NCBI RefSeq assembly: GCF_004364285.1
Contig: NZ_SOBE01000001.1
Span: 310,001 to 374,000 of the forward strand
Direction: 5' to 3'
Source of the DNA: Frigoribacterium sp. PhB116
Lineage (GTDB): Bacteria > Actinomycetota > Actinomycetes > Actinomycetales > Microbacteriaceae
DNA length: 64,000 bases
A program made the translations under genes and the position numbers. Positions within the stretch are counted from its first letter, which is position 1; each line of letters begins with the position of its first letter. Shown in pieces: positions 24,830 to 34,382 of this stretch. The notes under the pieces are model-generated. The model ran no database searches. It was not told the origin of the DNA and saw only the letters and a list, made by a program, of their open reading frames with translations.

Positions 24830-25731
24830 GCGACGAACCCCTGGATCGCGGCGGCCGCCTCCTTCGGCTTCTCGTAGTGGATCAGGTGGCCCACGCCGTC
24901 GATCACGGTGAGGCGCGCGTCGGGGAACAGCGCTCGCAGCTCGTGCTGGGCGGGCAGCGCCGTGATGTCGTCGCGGTCGGCCGCGATCAGCAGCGTCGGC
25001 ACGGCGACGCGCGCCGCGTAGCTGCTGACGTCGCTCGACACGGAGGCGCGGAACGCGTCGAGCACGACGCGCCGGTCCGCGAAGCGCGAGAAGTAGGAGT
25101 CGTGCTGGTCGTGGATCCAGCGTCGCAGGCCCCGATCGCGCGTCTTGACCATGGCCAGGCTCGTGAAGCGCACCACGGGAGCGGCCTGCAGCACGGTCAG
25201 CCCGGCGGCCTCGGGCAGCGCGGCCCCGGCCCAGTAGTAGAAGACGGCGAGGCGGGTCACGACGCCGCGCGGACCGGACAGCGCCGGCGCGGCGATCGGG
25301 TTGACGAGCACGAGCCGGGAGGCGCGGAGCCCGTCCGCGAGGGCGGCGGAGGTGACGATCGACCCGAACGAGTGCCCGAGCACCACGACCGACTCGTCGA
25401 GCCCGACGGCGGCGGCGAACGCGGTCAGCCAGGCGGCGTAGGCGGCGACGCTGTGCTCGCCCTCGAGCGGCGTCGACTCGCCGAAGCCCGGCAGGTCGGG
25501 CATGACCACCCGGACGCCCGTGAGCTGCGCGACGACCGGCTCGAGGCCGTGGTGGTCGCCGCGGAAGCCGTGCACCGCGAGCACGACCGGGCTGTCGTCG
25601 TCGGCGCCCGGCGTGTCGTACGTCCACCACGCGGTGTCGCTGCCGGCGACGCGGACGACGTCCTCGCGCACCGCGACGGACTCGAGGAGGCGCCGGTACG
25701 GCGACGGGACACGGGGCTCTCTGACGATCAC
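24826..25731 (-). CDS. Alpha/beta-fold hydrolase
   Basis: 301 aa. Nucleophile elbow GHSFG near residue 119, oxyanion-hole region AVHGFRGDHHG, catalytic Asp region AADRDDITAL and catalytic His in GVGHLIHYEKP. A cap region lies between about 150 and 230. No signal peptide. The reaction (ester, epoxide, lactone or C-C hydrolysis) cannot be set from sequence. GTG start; TAGACT ends 6 nt upstream on this strand, so it is probably leaderless. It is co-translated with the downstream glycosyltransferase and divergent from the trehalose synthase gene. Confidence 0.84.
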   Translation of the reverse strand: MIVREPRVPSPYRRLLESVAVREDVVRVAGSDTAWWTYDTPGADDDSPVVLAVHGFRGDHHGLEPVVAQLTGVRVVMPDLPGFGESTPLEGEHSVAAYAAWLTAFAAAVGLDESVVVLGHSFGSIVTSAALADGLRASRLVLVNPIAAPALSGPRGVVTRLAVFYYWAGAALPEAAGLTVLQAAPVVRFTSLAMVKTRDRGLRRWIHDQHDSYFSRFADRRVVLDAFRASVSSDVSSYAARVAVPTLLIAADRDDITALPAQHELRALFPDARLTVIDGVGHLIHYEKPKEAAAAIQGFVA

Positions 25732-25737
25732 GGGCCG

Positions 25738-25743
25738 AGTCTA
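25738..25743 (-). promoter_or_regulatory. Putative -10 box (TAGACT) for alpha/beta hydrolase gene
   Basis: TAGACT ends 6 nt before the GTG at 25731 (leaderless spacing). Shares the 71-nt divergent region with the treS box. Confidence 0.45.
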
Positions 25744-25789
25744 CGGAGGCGGTCCTGGCGGAACGCGCGCGCTCGGCCGTCGGCCGTCC

Positions 25790-25795
25790 TAGAGT
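25790..25795 (+). promoter_or_regulatory. Putative -10 box (TAGAGT) for treS
   Basis: TAGAGT ends 7 nt before the treS GTG at 25803; no Shine-Dalgarno sequence is present, which supports a leaderless mRNA. Confidence 0.48.
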
Positions 25796-25802
25796 TGGCC
25801 GG

Positions 25803-27542
<1,740 letters not shown>

Positions 27543-27551
27543 GCTCTGAGG

Positions 27552-28334
27552 GTGAGCCAGACCGACCCTGCCGAGACCGTGCCGTCCACTCCCGTCCTCG
27601 ACTCCCCCGCTGCGGCGGGTGACCTGCCGTCGGCGTGGTGGAAGGCTCTCGGCGTGTTCGACCTGGAGACGACCGGGATCGACGTCGAGACGGCCCGCAT
27701 CGTCACGGCCCACGTCGGCCTCATCGACGCGACGGGCGCGACGGTCGCGCACGGCGAGTGGCTGGCCGACCCCGGCGTCGAGATCCCCGAGCAGGCCAGC
27801 GCCGTGCACGGCATCTCGACCGAGCGCGCGCGGGCCGAGGGGCGGCCCGCCGCCGAGGTCGTGGCCGAGATCGTCGCCGCGGTCAGGGCCGTCTTCGCCC
27901 GCGGCGTGCCCCTCGTCGTCTACAACGCGCCCTACGACCTGACCCTCCTCGACCGCGAAGCGCGTCGGCACGGCATCGAGCCCCTAGGCGAGGTCGGCGA
28001 GATCGGCTGCGTCGTCGACCCGCTCGTCATCGACAAGGCCGTCGACCGCTTCCGCAAGGGCAAGCGCACCCTCGAGGCCGCCGCCGGCGTCTACGGCGTG
28101 GTCCTCGACGACGCGCACGACGCCGGTGCGGACGCCGTGGCCGCGGGTCGGGTCGCCCAGGCCATGGCCAAGCGCTACCCCGACCAGCTCGACGTGCCGA
28201 CCACGGACCTGCACGACCTGCAGGTCGGCTGGTGCTCGACCCAGGCGGCGTCGTTCCAGGAGTACATGCGCCGTAAAGACCCGACGTTCACGACGTCCGG
28301 CGAGTGGCCGCACCGCTCGCTGCCCGCCTCCTGA
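27552..28334 (+). CDS. DEDDh 3'-5' exonuclease (DNA polymerase III epsilon-like)
   Basis: 260 aa. Exo motifs are FDLETTG (Asp and Glu metal ligands), HGIS, YNAPYDLTLLDRE, and HDAGADA with the general-base histidine and last aspartate. It is stand-alone, so a nucleic-acid trimming or proofreading role is likely, but the substrate is not fixed; such genes are often annotated as DnaQ-like. GTG start 9 nt after the treS stop. TAGGCT at 27540-27545 lies 6 nt before the GTG and begins with the treS TAG, suggesting its own leaderless promoter. Confidence 0.86.
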   Translation: MSQTDPAETVPSTPVLDSPAAAGDLPSAWWKALGVFDLETTGIDVETARIVTAHVGLIDATGATVAHGEWLADPGVEIPEQASAVHGISTERARAEGRPAAEVVAEIVAAVRAVFARGVPLVVYNAPYDLTLLDREARRHGIEPLGEVGEIGCVVDPLVIDKAVDRFRKGKRTLEAAAGVYGVVLDDAHDAGADAVAAGRVAQAMAKRYPDQLDVPTTDLHDLQVGWCSTQAASFQEYMRRKDPTFTTSGEWPHRSLPAS

Positions 28335-28394
28335 GCCGGACGGCCTGCCCGCCGCCTCAGGCGTGCGCGGTCGCCGCGTCCTCAGTCAGACGAC

Positions 28395-28418
28395 CTGGCC
28401 GCCTCCCGAGGCGGCCAG
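28395..28418. terminator. Perfect 11-bp palindromic hairpin
   Basis: CTGGCCGCCTC and GAGGCGGCCAG are perfectly complementary with only CC between them. It lies between the convergent exonuclease and rpmE2 genes, 11 nt from a second hairpin, and may end transcription from the left. Confidence 0.55.
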
Positions 28419-28428
28419 CGCAGACGGC

Positions 28429-28460
28429 GAGAGGCGGCCCACCGAAGTGGACCGCCTCTC
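28429..28460. terminator. Terminator hairpin downstream of rpmE2
   Basis: GAGAGGCGG pairs with CCGCCTCTC (9 bp), then one mismatch and CCAC/GTGG around a CGAA loop. No U-tract on either side, as is common in high-GC actinobacteria. Confidence 0.65.
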
Positions 28461-28495
28461 ACGGTGACCAGGGGCTGTGCCCTGACAGATGCTGC

Positions 28496-28744
28496 CTACT
28501 TGCCGAAGTTCTTGTAGCGCGAGTTGAACTTCTCGACGCGTCCGGCCGAGTCGAGGATGCGCTGCTTGCCCGTGTAGAACGGGTGCGACTCGGACGAGAT
28601 CTCGACGTCGATGACCGGGTAGGTCTCCCCGTCGAGCTCGATGGTCTTGTCGCTCGTCGTCGTGGAGCGCGTGAGGAACGTGGCGCCCGATGCGAGGTCG
28701 CGGAAGACGATCTGCTTGTACTCGGGGTGGATGTCGGTCTTCAT
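28496..28744 (-). CDS. rpmE2: Ribosomal protein bL31, type B
   Basis: 82 aa. [20 protein letters not shown], then [10 protein letters not shown] and [10 protein letters not shown], are diagnostic of bL31 type B. It lacks the CxxC zinc motif of the type A protein, so it is the zinc-independent form, which in many bacteria is induced at low zinc. I saw no convincing Zur operator upstream. Start has AGGA 8 nt before ATG; a TATCGT box at 28823-28828 may serve as -10. A strong hairpin (28429-28460) lies downstream as terminator. Confidence 0.96.
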   Translation of the reverse strand: MKTDIHPEYKQIVFRDLASGATFLTRSTTTSDKTIELDGETYPVIDVEISSESHPFYTGKQRILDSAGRVEKFNSRYKNFGK

Positions 28745-28822
28745 GAGAGTCCTAGGTCTAGCGGTGGATGGTGGTGTGAAGTTCGGGAGGCGCTGCGCAC
28801 GGATGCGCCGGACCAGCTGTCA

Positions 28823-28828
28823 ACGATA
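28823..28828 (-). promoter_or_regulatory. Putative -10 box (TATCGT) for rpmE2
   Basis: TATCGT on the minus strand, about 79 nt before the rpmE2 ATG. The TTGACA just downstream of it is in the wrong place for a -35. No Zur-like palindrome was found. Confidence 0.35.
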
Positions 28829-28880
28829 CCAGACGCGAGGCCCGGATCCGAGGAACGGACCGGCCGGCGGCGTGGACCCG

Positions 28881-29666
28881 TCAGTGCGCGGCGCGAGCCG
28901 TGTAGCGGCCGTCCTCCGAGGTGACCTCGAGCTCGACGCCGAAGGTGGCACCGAGGGTCTCGGCCGTCACGACCTCGTCGATCGGGCCCGCGGCCACGAC
29001 GGAGCCGTGGTCGAGGAGGAGGGCGTGCGTGAAGCCGCGCGGGATCTCCTCGACGTGGTGGGTGACCATGACGATGGCCGGGGCGCCCTCGGACTGCGCG
29101 TAGCCGGAGAGCATCCGCAGCAGCTCCTCTCGGGCTCCGAGGTCGAGGCTCGCGGCCGGCTCGTCGAGCAGCAGGAGCTCGGGGTCGGTCATGACCGCCC
29201 GCGCGATCTGGACGCGCTTCTGCTCGCCGTCGCTCAGCTCGCCGAAGGTGCGCTCCGACAGGTGGTCGAGGCTCCACTCGTCGAGCACGCGGTGGGCACG
29301 GCGCACGTCGACGCCCTCGTACTCCTCGTTCCAGCGGCCGGTGACCGAGTAGGCGGCGGTGAGGACGACGTCGACGACCTTCTCCTTCGCCGGGATGCGT
29401 CGGGCGATCGTCGTGGAGGCGAAGCCGATGCGCGGGCGGAGGTCGAAGAGGTCGACGGAGCCGAGGTCGCCGCCGAGCACCTCGGCGGTGCCTGAGCTCG
29501 GGTGGGTCTGTGCCGCCGCCACCTGGAGCAGGGAGGACTTCCCGGCTCCGTTCGGCCCCAGCACGATCCACCGCTCGTCCGAGTCGACGGTCCAGGTCAG
29601 CGAGTCGACGACGGGGACGCCGCCGCGGACGAGGGAGACATCGGTCAGCTGCAGGACGGTAGGCAT
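28881..29666 (-). CDS. ABC transporter ATP-binding protein (orphan)
   Basis: 261 aa single nucleotide-binding domain. Walker A GPNGAGKSS near residue 38, signature LSDGEQKR, Walker B LLLLDEP and H-loop VTHH are all present. The sequence resembles YlmA/ModF-like ATPases, with DERWIVLGPNG and FGELSDGEQKRVQIARAVM. No permease or binding protein is adjacent, so the partner is unknown. TAGGCT at 29674-29679 ends 7 nt before the ATG and starts in the stop codon of glgA, so it probably has its own leaderless promoter although it lies just downstream of glgA. Confidence 0.86.
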   Translation of the reverse strand: MPTVLQLTDVSLVRGGVPVVDSLTWTVDSDERWIVLGPNGAGKSSLLQVAAAQTHPSSGTAEVLGGDLGSVDLFDLRPRIGFASTTIARRIPAKEKVVDVVLTAAYSVTGRWNEEYEGVDVRRAHRVLDEWSLDHLSERTFGELSDGEQKRVQIARAVMTDPELLLLDEPAASLDLGAREELLRMLSGYAQSEGAPAIVMVTHHVEEIPRGFTHALLLDHGSVVAAGPIDEVVTAETLGATFGVELEVTSEDGRYTARAAH

Positions 29667-29673
29667 GCTCGAC

Positions 29674-29679
29674 AGCCTA
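29674..29679 (-). promoter_or_regulatory. Putative -10 box (TAGGCT) for ABC ATPase gene, fused to glgA stop
   Basis: TAGGCT ends 7 nt before the ATG at 29666 and starts in the glgA TAG stop. Confidence 0.48.
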
Positions 29680-30861
29680 TCGACGCAGGGAGCCGTAGAC
29701 CTGGAGGGTGCGGTCAGCGATCCGCGTCCAGGAGAACTCGCTCTCGGCGCGCATCCGGCCCGCCCGCCCCATCAACCGGGCGAGTGCCGGGTCGGAGACG
29801 ACCTCGGTGAGGATGCGGGCGAGGTCGGCGACGAACTGGTCGGGGTCGAGCGGGGTCCCCGTGCCGTCCTGCGCCTGCTCGAGGGGGACGATGCGGCCGG
29901 TGAGGCCGTCGGCCACCACCTCGGGGATCCCGCCGGTGTCCGACCCGACCACGGGCACGCCACAGGCCATCGCCTCGAGGTTGACGATGCCGAGCGGCTC
30001 GTAGACGGACGGGCAGACGAAGGTCGTGGCGGCGCTGAGGACGGCGCTGAGCTGGTGACGGGGCAGGATCTTCTCGATCCAGACGACGCCGGTCCGCTCC
30101 TCCTGCAGCTCGCGGACCAGGCCGCTCACCTCGGCCATGATCTCAGGGGTGTCGGGTGCGCCCGCGCAGAGCACGAGCTGGACGTCCGCGGGCAGCAGCT
30201 TGGCCGCGCGCAGCAGGTACGGCAGGCCCTTCTGACGGGTGATGCGGCCGACGAAGACGACCGAGGGGCGGTCGGGGTCGATCCCGAGCTCGCGCACGAG
30301 GTCGGCGTCGTCGACACGCTGCCAGGCGTCGAGGTCGATGCCGTTGTAGACGACGCTGACCTTCTGCTCGTCGATGCCGGGGTAGGAGCGCAGGATGTCG
30401 CGGCGCATCCCCTCGCTGACGGCGATCACGGCGTCGGCCGTCTCGTAGGCCTGGCGCTCGATCCAGCTCGAGACGCGGTAGCCGCCGCCGAGCTGCTCGG
30501 CCTTCCAGGGGCGGAGCGGCTCGAGGCTGTGCGCCGTGAGGACGTGGGGCACGTCGTGCAGCATCTGGGCGAGCTGGCCGGCCGCGTTCGCGTACCAGGT
30601 GTGGCTGTGCACGATGTCGGCGCCCGCGACGTCCTGGGCGATGCGGACGTCGGTGCCGAGGGTGCGGAGCGCACCGTTGACCTGGGCGAGCTCGGCCAGG
30701 TCCGGGTAGCCGGTCGTGTCGGGCTCGGGGTCCACATCGCCGAAGGCCCGGACCTGCACCTCGATCGACTGCCTCAGCGCCTTCGCGAGCTCGACGACGT
30801 GGACGCCGGCGCCTCCGTAGACGTTCGGCGGATATTCCTTCGTGATGACATCGACTCGCAC
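29677..30861 (-). CDS. glgA: Glycogen synthase, actinobacterial GT4 type
   Basis: 394 aa from GTG at 30861. The N-terminus VRVDVITKEYPPNVYGGAG fits family members that begin MRVDxxTKEYPP; an ATG two codons earlier is the alternative. The donor domain has VGRITRQKGLPYLL and SVYEPLGIVNLEAMACG. In actinobacteria this GT4 type uses ADP-glucose for alpha-1,4 glucan or, as GlgM, maltose-1-phosphate synthesis. A TACGGT box lies 7 nt before the GTG, which supports the shorter start. It is divergent from glgC, whose product supplies ADP-glucose, across only 47 nt. Confidence 0.9.
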   Translation of the reverse strand: MRVDVITKEYPPNVYGGAGVHVVELAKALRQSIEVQVRAFGDVDPEPDTTGYPDLAELAQVNGALRTLGTDVRIAQDVAGADIVHSHTWYANAAGQLAQMLHDVPHVLTAHSLEPLRPWKAEQLGGGYRVSSWIERQAYETADAVIAVSEGMRRDILRSYPGIDEQKVSVVYNGIDLDAWQRVDDADLVRELGIDPDRPSVVFVGRITRQKGLPYLLRAAKLLPADVQLVLCAGAPDTPEIMAEVSGLVRELQEERTGVVWIEKILPRHQLSAVLSAATTFVCPSVYEPLGIVNLEAMACGVPVVGSDTGGIPEVVADGLTGRIVPLEQAQDGTGTPLDPDQFVADLARILTEVVSDPALARLMGRAGRMRAESEFSWTRIADRTLQVYGSLRR

Positions 30862-30868
30862 GAGCATC

Positions 30869-30874
30869 ACCGTA
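30869..30874 (-). promoter_or_regulatory. Putative -10 box (TACGGT) for glgA
   Basis: TACGGT ends 7 nt before the GTG at 30861, matching the leaderless spacing and the family-typical N-terminus. An ATG at 30867 would be only 1 nt from the box, so could not be leaderless. Confidence 0.45.
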
Positions 30875-30908
30875 GTCGTGCGCCGGAGAAACGTGCCATT
30901 CTGGCCCC

Positions 30909-32150
30909 ATGGCATCAAAGAAGATCTTCGGCATCGTCCTGGCCGGGGGCGAGGGCAAGCGCCTCATGCCCCTGACCGCCGACCGGGCGAAGCCCGCCGT
31001 CCCGTTCGGCGGCAACTACCGCCTCATCGACTTCGCGCTCTCGAACCTCATCAACTCGGGCCTGCGTCAGATCGTCGTGCTGACGCAGTACAAGTCGCAC
31101 AGCCTCGACCGCCACGTCTCGCAGACCTGGTCGATCGAGGGGCTGCTCGGCGCGTACGTCGCCTCCGTGCCCGCGCAGCAGCGCCTCGGCAAGCGCTGGT
31201 TCGCCGGCAGTGCCGACGCGATCCTGCAGAGCCTCAACCTGCTCCGCGACGAGAAGCCCGACATCGTCGTCGTGGTCGGCGCCGACCACGTCTACCGGAT
31301 GGACTTCGAGCAGATGGTGGAGGCGCACATCGCCTCGGGCGCCGGCGTCACCGTCGCGGCCATCCGTCAGCCCATCTCGCTGGCCGACCAGTTCGGCGTG
31401 ATCGAGGTCGACCCCGACGACCCGACCCGCATCGGCCGGTTCCTGGAGAAGCCGAAGGACGCGACGGGACTGCCCGACTCGCCCGACGAGATCCTCGCCT
31501 CGATGGGCAACTACGTCTTCGACGCCGACGTGCTCATCGACGCGGTGCTCCGCGACGGCGAGAAGGCCGACTCGGACCACGACATGGGCGGCGACATCGT
31601 CCCCGACTTCGTCTCCCGCGGGGACGCTGCCGTCTACGACCTGAACCGCAACGAGGTTCCCGGCTCGACCGAGCGCGACCGCTACTACTGGCGGGACGTC
31701 GGCACCATCGACTCGTTCTACGACGCGCACCGCGACCTGATCTCGGCGCTGCCGATCTTCAACCTCTACAACACCGACTGGCCGATCTTCAGCCAGCAGC
31801 TCAACTCTCCCCCGGCCAAGTTCGTCCGCGACGGGCTGGGCAACCTCGGCACGACCATCGACTCCGTCGTCTCGCTCGGTTCGCTCCTGTCGGGCGCCCA
31901 CGTCGAGCGCAGCGTCCTCGGCCCGTGGTGCACGCTCGACTCCGGCTCGCGCGTGGTCGACTCGATCGTCTTCGAGCGGGCCCACATCGGGCCGAACGCG
32001 ACCGTGAACAGAGCCATCCTCGACAAGGACGTCGTCATCGCCGAGGGGGCCTCCGTCGGCGTCGACGCCGAGGCTGACCGAGCGCGGGGCTTCACGGTCA
32101 CCCCCTCGGGCATCACGGTGGTCGGCAAGGGCGTCCGAGTCGACCACTAG
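30909..32150 (+). CDS. glgC: Glucose-1-phosphate adenylyltransferase
   Basis: 413 aa. Makes ADP-glucose from ATP and glucose-1-phosphate, the committed step of glycogen synthesis. N-terminal nucleotidyltransferase motif [16 protein letters not shown], then [20 protein letters not shown], the FVEKP-equivalent FLEKPKD, and [13 protein letters not shown]. The C-terminal third is a left-handed beta-helix with hexapeptide repeats ([29 protein letters not shown]). Divergent from glgA. No good Shine-Dalgarno sequence; an imperfect CATTCT box ends 6 nt before the ATG, so leaderless initiation is possible. Confidence 0.96.
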   Translation: MASKKIFGIVLAGGEGKRLMPLTADRAKPAVPFGGNYRLIDFALSNLINSGLRQIVVLTQYKSHSLDRHVSQTWSIEGLLGAYVASVPAQQRLGKRWFAGSADAILQSLNLLRDEKPDIVVVVGADHVYRMDFEQMVEAHIASGAGVTVAAIRQPISLADQFGVIEVDPDDPTRIGRFLEKPKDATGLPDSPDEILASMGNYVFDADVLIDAVLRDGEKADSDHDMGGDIVPDFVSRGDAAVYDLNRNEVPGSTERDRYYWRDVGTIDSFYDAHRDLISALPIFNLYNTDWPIFSQQLNSPPAKFVRDGLGNLGTTIDSVVSLGSLLSGAHVERSVLGPWCTLDSGSRVVDSIVFERAHIGPNATVNRAILDKDVVIAEGASVGVDAEADRARGFTVTPSGITVVGKGVRVDH

Positions 32151-32238
32151 CCCCGGTCCCGTCGCCCACGGCGCCGTCGCCTCGTCCACCTCGTGACGAA
32201 CGGTGACGGCGCCGTCCGATCGTCCGGCGGCCGGACAC

Positions 32239-32244
32239 TAGGGT
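32239..32244 (+). promoter_or_regulatory. Putative -10 box (TAGGGT) for serB
   Basis: TAGGGT ends 6 nt before the serB GTG at 32251; no ribosome site. Confidence 0.46.
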
Positions 32245-32250
32245 GATCGC

Positions 32251-32889
32251 GTGCCCCGCTTCCTGACCGTCCTCGACGTCGACTCCACGCTCATCGAGGA
32301 CGAGGTCATCGAGCTCCTCGCCGACGCCGCCGGTGCGCGGGACGAGGTCGCCGCCATCACCGAGCGCGCGATGGCGGGCGAGCTCGACTTCGCCGAGAGC
32401 CTGCACGCGCGCGTCGCGACGCTGGCGGGGCTGCCGTCGACGGTGTTCGCCGACGCCGCGGCCCGGATCCGCCTCACGGCCGGCGTGCCCGAGCTGGTCG
32501 CCGGCCTGCACGCCCACGGCAGCGTGATCGGCGTCGTCTCGGGCGGGTTCCACGAGGTCCTCGATCCGATCGCCGAGAGCTTGGGGCTCGACTTCTGGCG
32601 CGCCAACCGGCTCGAGGTCGTCGGCGGCGCCCTGACCGGGCGGGTCGACGGTCCGGTCGTCGACGCCGCGGGCAAGGCCGCCGCCCTCCGCGAGTGGGCC
32701 GAGGAGGCGGGAGTCGCCCCTGCCCACACGGTCGCGGTCGGCGACGGGGCGAACGACCTGCTGATGATGGACGCCGCCGCGCTCTCGGTGGCGTTCAACG
32801 CCAAGCCCCGGGTGCGCGACCACGCCGACGTGGTCGTGACGCACTGCGACCTGTCGCAGGTCCTGCCGCTGCTCGGCCTCCGTGGCTGA
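32251..32889 (+). CDS. serB: Phosphoserine phosphatase (HAD superfamily)
   Basis: 212 aa. HAD motif I DVDSTL (nucleophile Asp near residue 9), motif II VVSGGF, Lys in AAGKAAAL and motif III VGDGANDLLMM. The SerB layout with a small helical cap is complete, without the N-terminal ACT domains some actinobacteria have. It releases inorganic phosphate from phosphoserine in serine synthesis. GTG start with TAGGGT ending 6 nt upstream, so likely leaderless. Convergent with fabG across 69 nt with no obvious hairpin. Confidence 0.88.
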   Translation: MPRFLTVLDVDSTLIEDEVIELLADAAGARDEVAAITERAMAGELDFAESLHARVATLAGLPSTVFADAAARIRLTAGVPELVAGLHAHGSVIGVVSGGFHEVLDPIAESLGLDFWRANRLEVVGGALTGRVDGPVVDAAGKAAALREWAEEAGVAPAHTVAVGDGANDLLMMDAAALSVAFNAKPRVRDHADVVVTHCDLSQVLPLLGLRG

Positions 32890-32958
32890 GCCGGGCGCAG
32901 TCCTGGCCTGGTGGCGCGTCGCTCGGCGACGTCGCGGTTCGGCGGTGCCGCTGCGGCC

Positions 32959-33669
32959 CTAGTGGCCCATGCCGAGGCCGCCGTCGACCGGGACGACCGC
33001 TCCGGAGATGTACCCGGCGTCGTCGCTCGCGAGCCACGCGATCGCCTTGGCGACCTCCGAGGCCGTGCCGAAGCGTCCCGCGGGGATGCTCTTCTTGTAG
33101 TCGGCCTGCTGCTCGTCGGGCAGGACGGCCGTCATGTCGGTCTCGACGAACCCCGGGGCGACGACGTTGGCGGTGATGCCCCGGGCGCCCACCTCCCTCG
33201 TCAGCGACCGCGCGAAGCCCACCAGGGCCGCCTTCGACGCCGAGTAGTTCGCCTGGCCGGCGCCGCCGAGCAGTCCGACGACGCTCGAGACGAGCACGAT
33301 GCGGCCGAACCGGGCCTTGAGCATGCCCTTCGAGGCGCGCTTGACGACGCGGAAGGCCCCGCCGAGGTTCGTGTCGACGACCGAGGTGAAGTCCTCCTCG
33401 GTCATGCGCATGAGGAGGCCGTCCTTCGTGATGCCGGCGTTCGCGACGACGACCTCGACCGGGCCGAGCTCGGCCTCGACGGCGGTGAAGGCGGCATCGA
33501 CGCTCGCGGCGTCGGTCACGTCGGCGACGACCGTGAGGGTGCCCTCGGGGCCCTGGCCGCTGCGCGCGGTGACGGCGACGCGGTGGCCCTGGGCGACGAA
33601 CTCCTCGGCGATCGCGAAGCCGATCCCTCGGTTGCCGCCGGTGACGAGGACGGTGCGGGGGGTGGTCAT
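32959..33669 (-). CDS. fabG: 3-oxoacyl-[acyl-carrier-protein] reductase
   Basis: 236 aa short-chain dehydrogenase. Cofactor motif TGGNRGIG near residue 11, NAG at ANAGITKDGLL, and catalytic Ser-Tyr-Lys with YSASK. The C-terminal GYISGAVVPVDGGLGMGH is typical of actinobacterial FabG/MabA, an NADPH-dependent reductase in fatty acid elongation. ATG has GAGGAG about 7 nt upstream, and TAGGCT at 33725-33730 gives a leader near 50 nt. Other fabG-like enzymes with different substrates exist, so the acyl-ACP role is likely but not certain. Confidence 0.88.
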   Translation of the reverse strand: MTTPRTVLVTGGNRGIGFAIAEEFVAQGHRVAVTARSGQGPEGTLTVVADVTDAASVDAAFTAVEAELGPVEVVVANAGITKDGLLMRMTEEDFTSVVDTNLGGAFRVVKRASKGMLKARFGRIVLVSSVVGLLGGAGQANYSASKAALVGFARSLTREVGARGITANVVAPGFVETDMTAVLPDEQQADYKKSIPAGRFGTASEVAKAIAWLASDDAGYISGAVVPVDGGLGMGH

Positions 33670-33724
33670 GATGGTGCTCCTCGGTGTGGGCGTCAGGGGT
33701 GCTCGGGTCCGTGGACCGCGTGCC

Positions 33725-33730
33725 AGCCTA
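33725..33730 (-). promoter_or_regulatory. Putative -10 box (TAGGCT) for fabG
   Basis: TAGGCT on the minus strand gives a leader of about 50 nt that carries the GAGGAG ribosome site of fabG. Confidence 0.42.
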
Positions 33731-33747
33731 CTGTCGGACGCCGGGAT

Positions 33748-33753
33748 TACGAT
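33748..33753 (+). promoter_or_regulatory. Putative -10 box (TACGAT) for DUF3099-SURF1 operon
   Basis: TACGAT, 42 nt upstream of the ATG at 33796, with GAGG just before the ATG. Divergent to the fabG box 17 nt away. Confidence 0.4.
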
Positions 33754-33795
33754 CTAGTCAACCGCCGACCCTCGGCGTCCCGAGCCCGTGAGGCC

Positions 33796-34137
33796 ATGAA
33801 GACATCCACCCCGATCACCACGCTTCCCCCGTCGCCTGCCGACGACCGCCACGCCCGCATGCGCCGGTACCTGCTGGCGACGGGCATCCGCATCGTCTGC
33901 ATCATCTTCTGCTTCGTCATCCCCCTCAGCTGGTGGACGCTCATCCCCGTCTTCGGCGCCGTGGTGATCCCGTACGTGGCCGTCGTCCTCGCCAACGTGG
34001 GCCACGAGAGCGGTCAGGACGTCGAGCGGCCCGGGGGCCTCGAGGTCTACCGGGGGCCTCAGCAGCCGTGGACTCCCCCGGCACCCCACGACCCCGACGA
34101 CGACCCTGTCGTCGGCTCCGACGGGGTGGCCCGGTGA
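33796..34137 (+). CDS. DUF3099-type small membrane protein
   Basis: 113 aa with two adjacent membrane segments (about 30-50 and 52-70: IRIVCIIFCFVIPLSWW, then IPVFGAVVIPYVAVVLANV) and a Pro/Asp-rich cytoplasmic tail. The pattern and size fit the actinobacterial DUF3099 family, function unknown. GAGG lies just before the ATG and a TACGAT box at 33748-33753 gives a leader of about 35 nt. The TGA overlaps the next start (GTGATG), and with the two following genes it forms a tight operon ending in SURF1, so a link to cytochrome oxidase assembly is a fair guess. Confidence 0.8.
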   Translation: MKTSTPITTLPPSPADDRHARMRRYLLATGIRIVCIIFCFVIPLSWWTLIPVFGAVVIPYVAVVLANVGHESGQDVERPGGLEVYRGPQQPWTPPAPHDPDDDPVVGSDGVAR

Positions 34138-34382
34138 TGCTCGACCTCGGGCAGCAGGGCCCTGGCGACGTGCAGTGCTCCCGCGCAGGGTGCACGGCCG
34201 CTGCCGTGCACGCGGTCAACTGGCGCAACCCGAAGATCCACGGTCTCGAGCGCGTCAAGGTCTGGTCGGCCTGCGACGAGCACGTCGGCTACCTGGCCGA
34301 GTTCCTCCGGGCGCGCGACTTCCCGGTCGTCCTGACGCCTGCGGGCGAGACGGTCGACCGGGTCGACCAGGAGGCGCGTTGA
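34137..34382 (+). CDS. Small cysteine/histidine protein, possible zinc binder
   Basis: 81 aa. It has a CSRAGC pair near residue 14 and a second cluster ACDEH near residue 46, with NWRNPKIH between. This C-x4-C...C-x2-H arrangement suggests a small zinc ribbon. Similar actinobacterial proteins are sometimes labelled acetone carboxylase, which this length does not support. ATG at 34137 overlaps the DUF3099 stop; the GTG one codon earlier is possible. Its stop overlaps the TTG start of the SURF1 gene, where AGGAGG is embedded. Function unknown; the operon hints at metal or oxidase assembly. Confidence 0.72.
   Translation: MLDLGQQGPGDVQCSRAGCTAAAVHAVNWRNPKIHGLERVKVWSACDEHVGYLAEFLRARDFPVVLTPAGETVDRVDQEAR

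Noticed and set aside
28745-28880. Zur operator before the zinc-independent L31 gene
   Set aside because: No AT-rich TGANAATNATTNTCA-like palindrome is present, although zinc control would be expected for this protein type.
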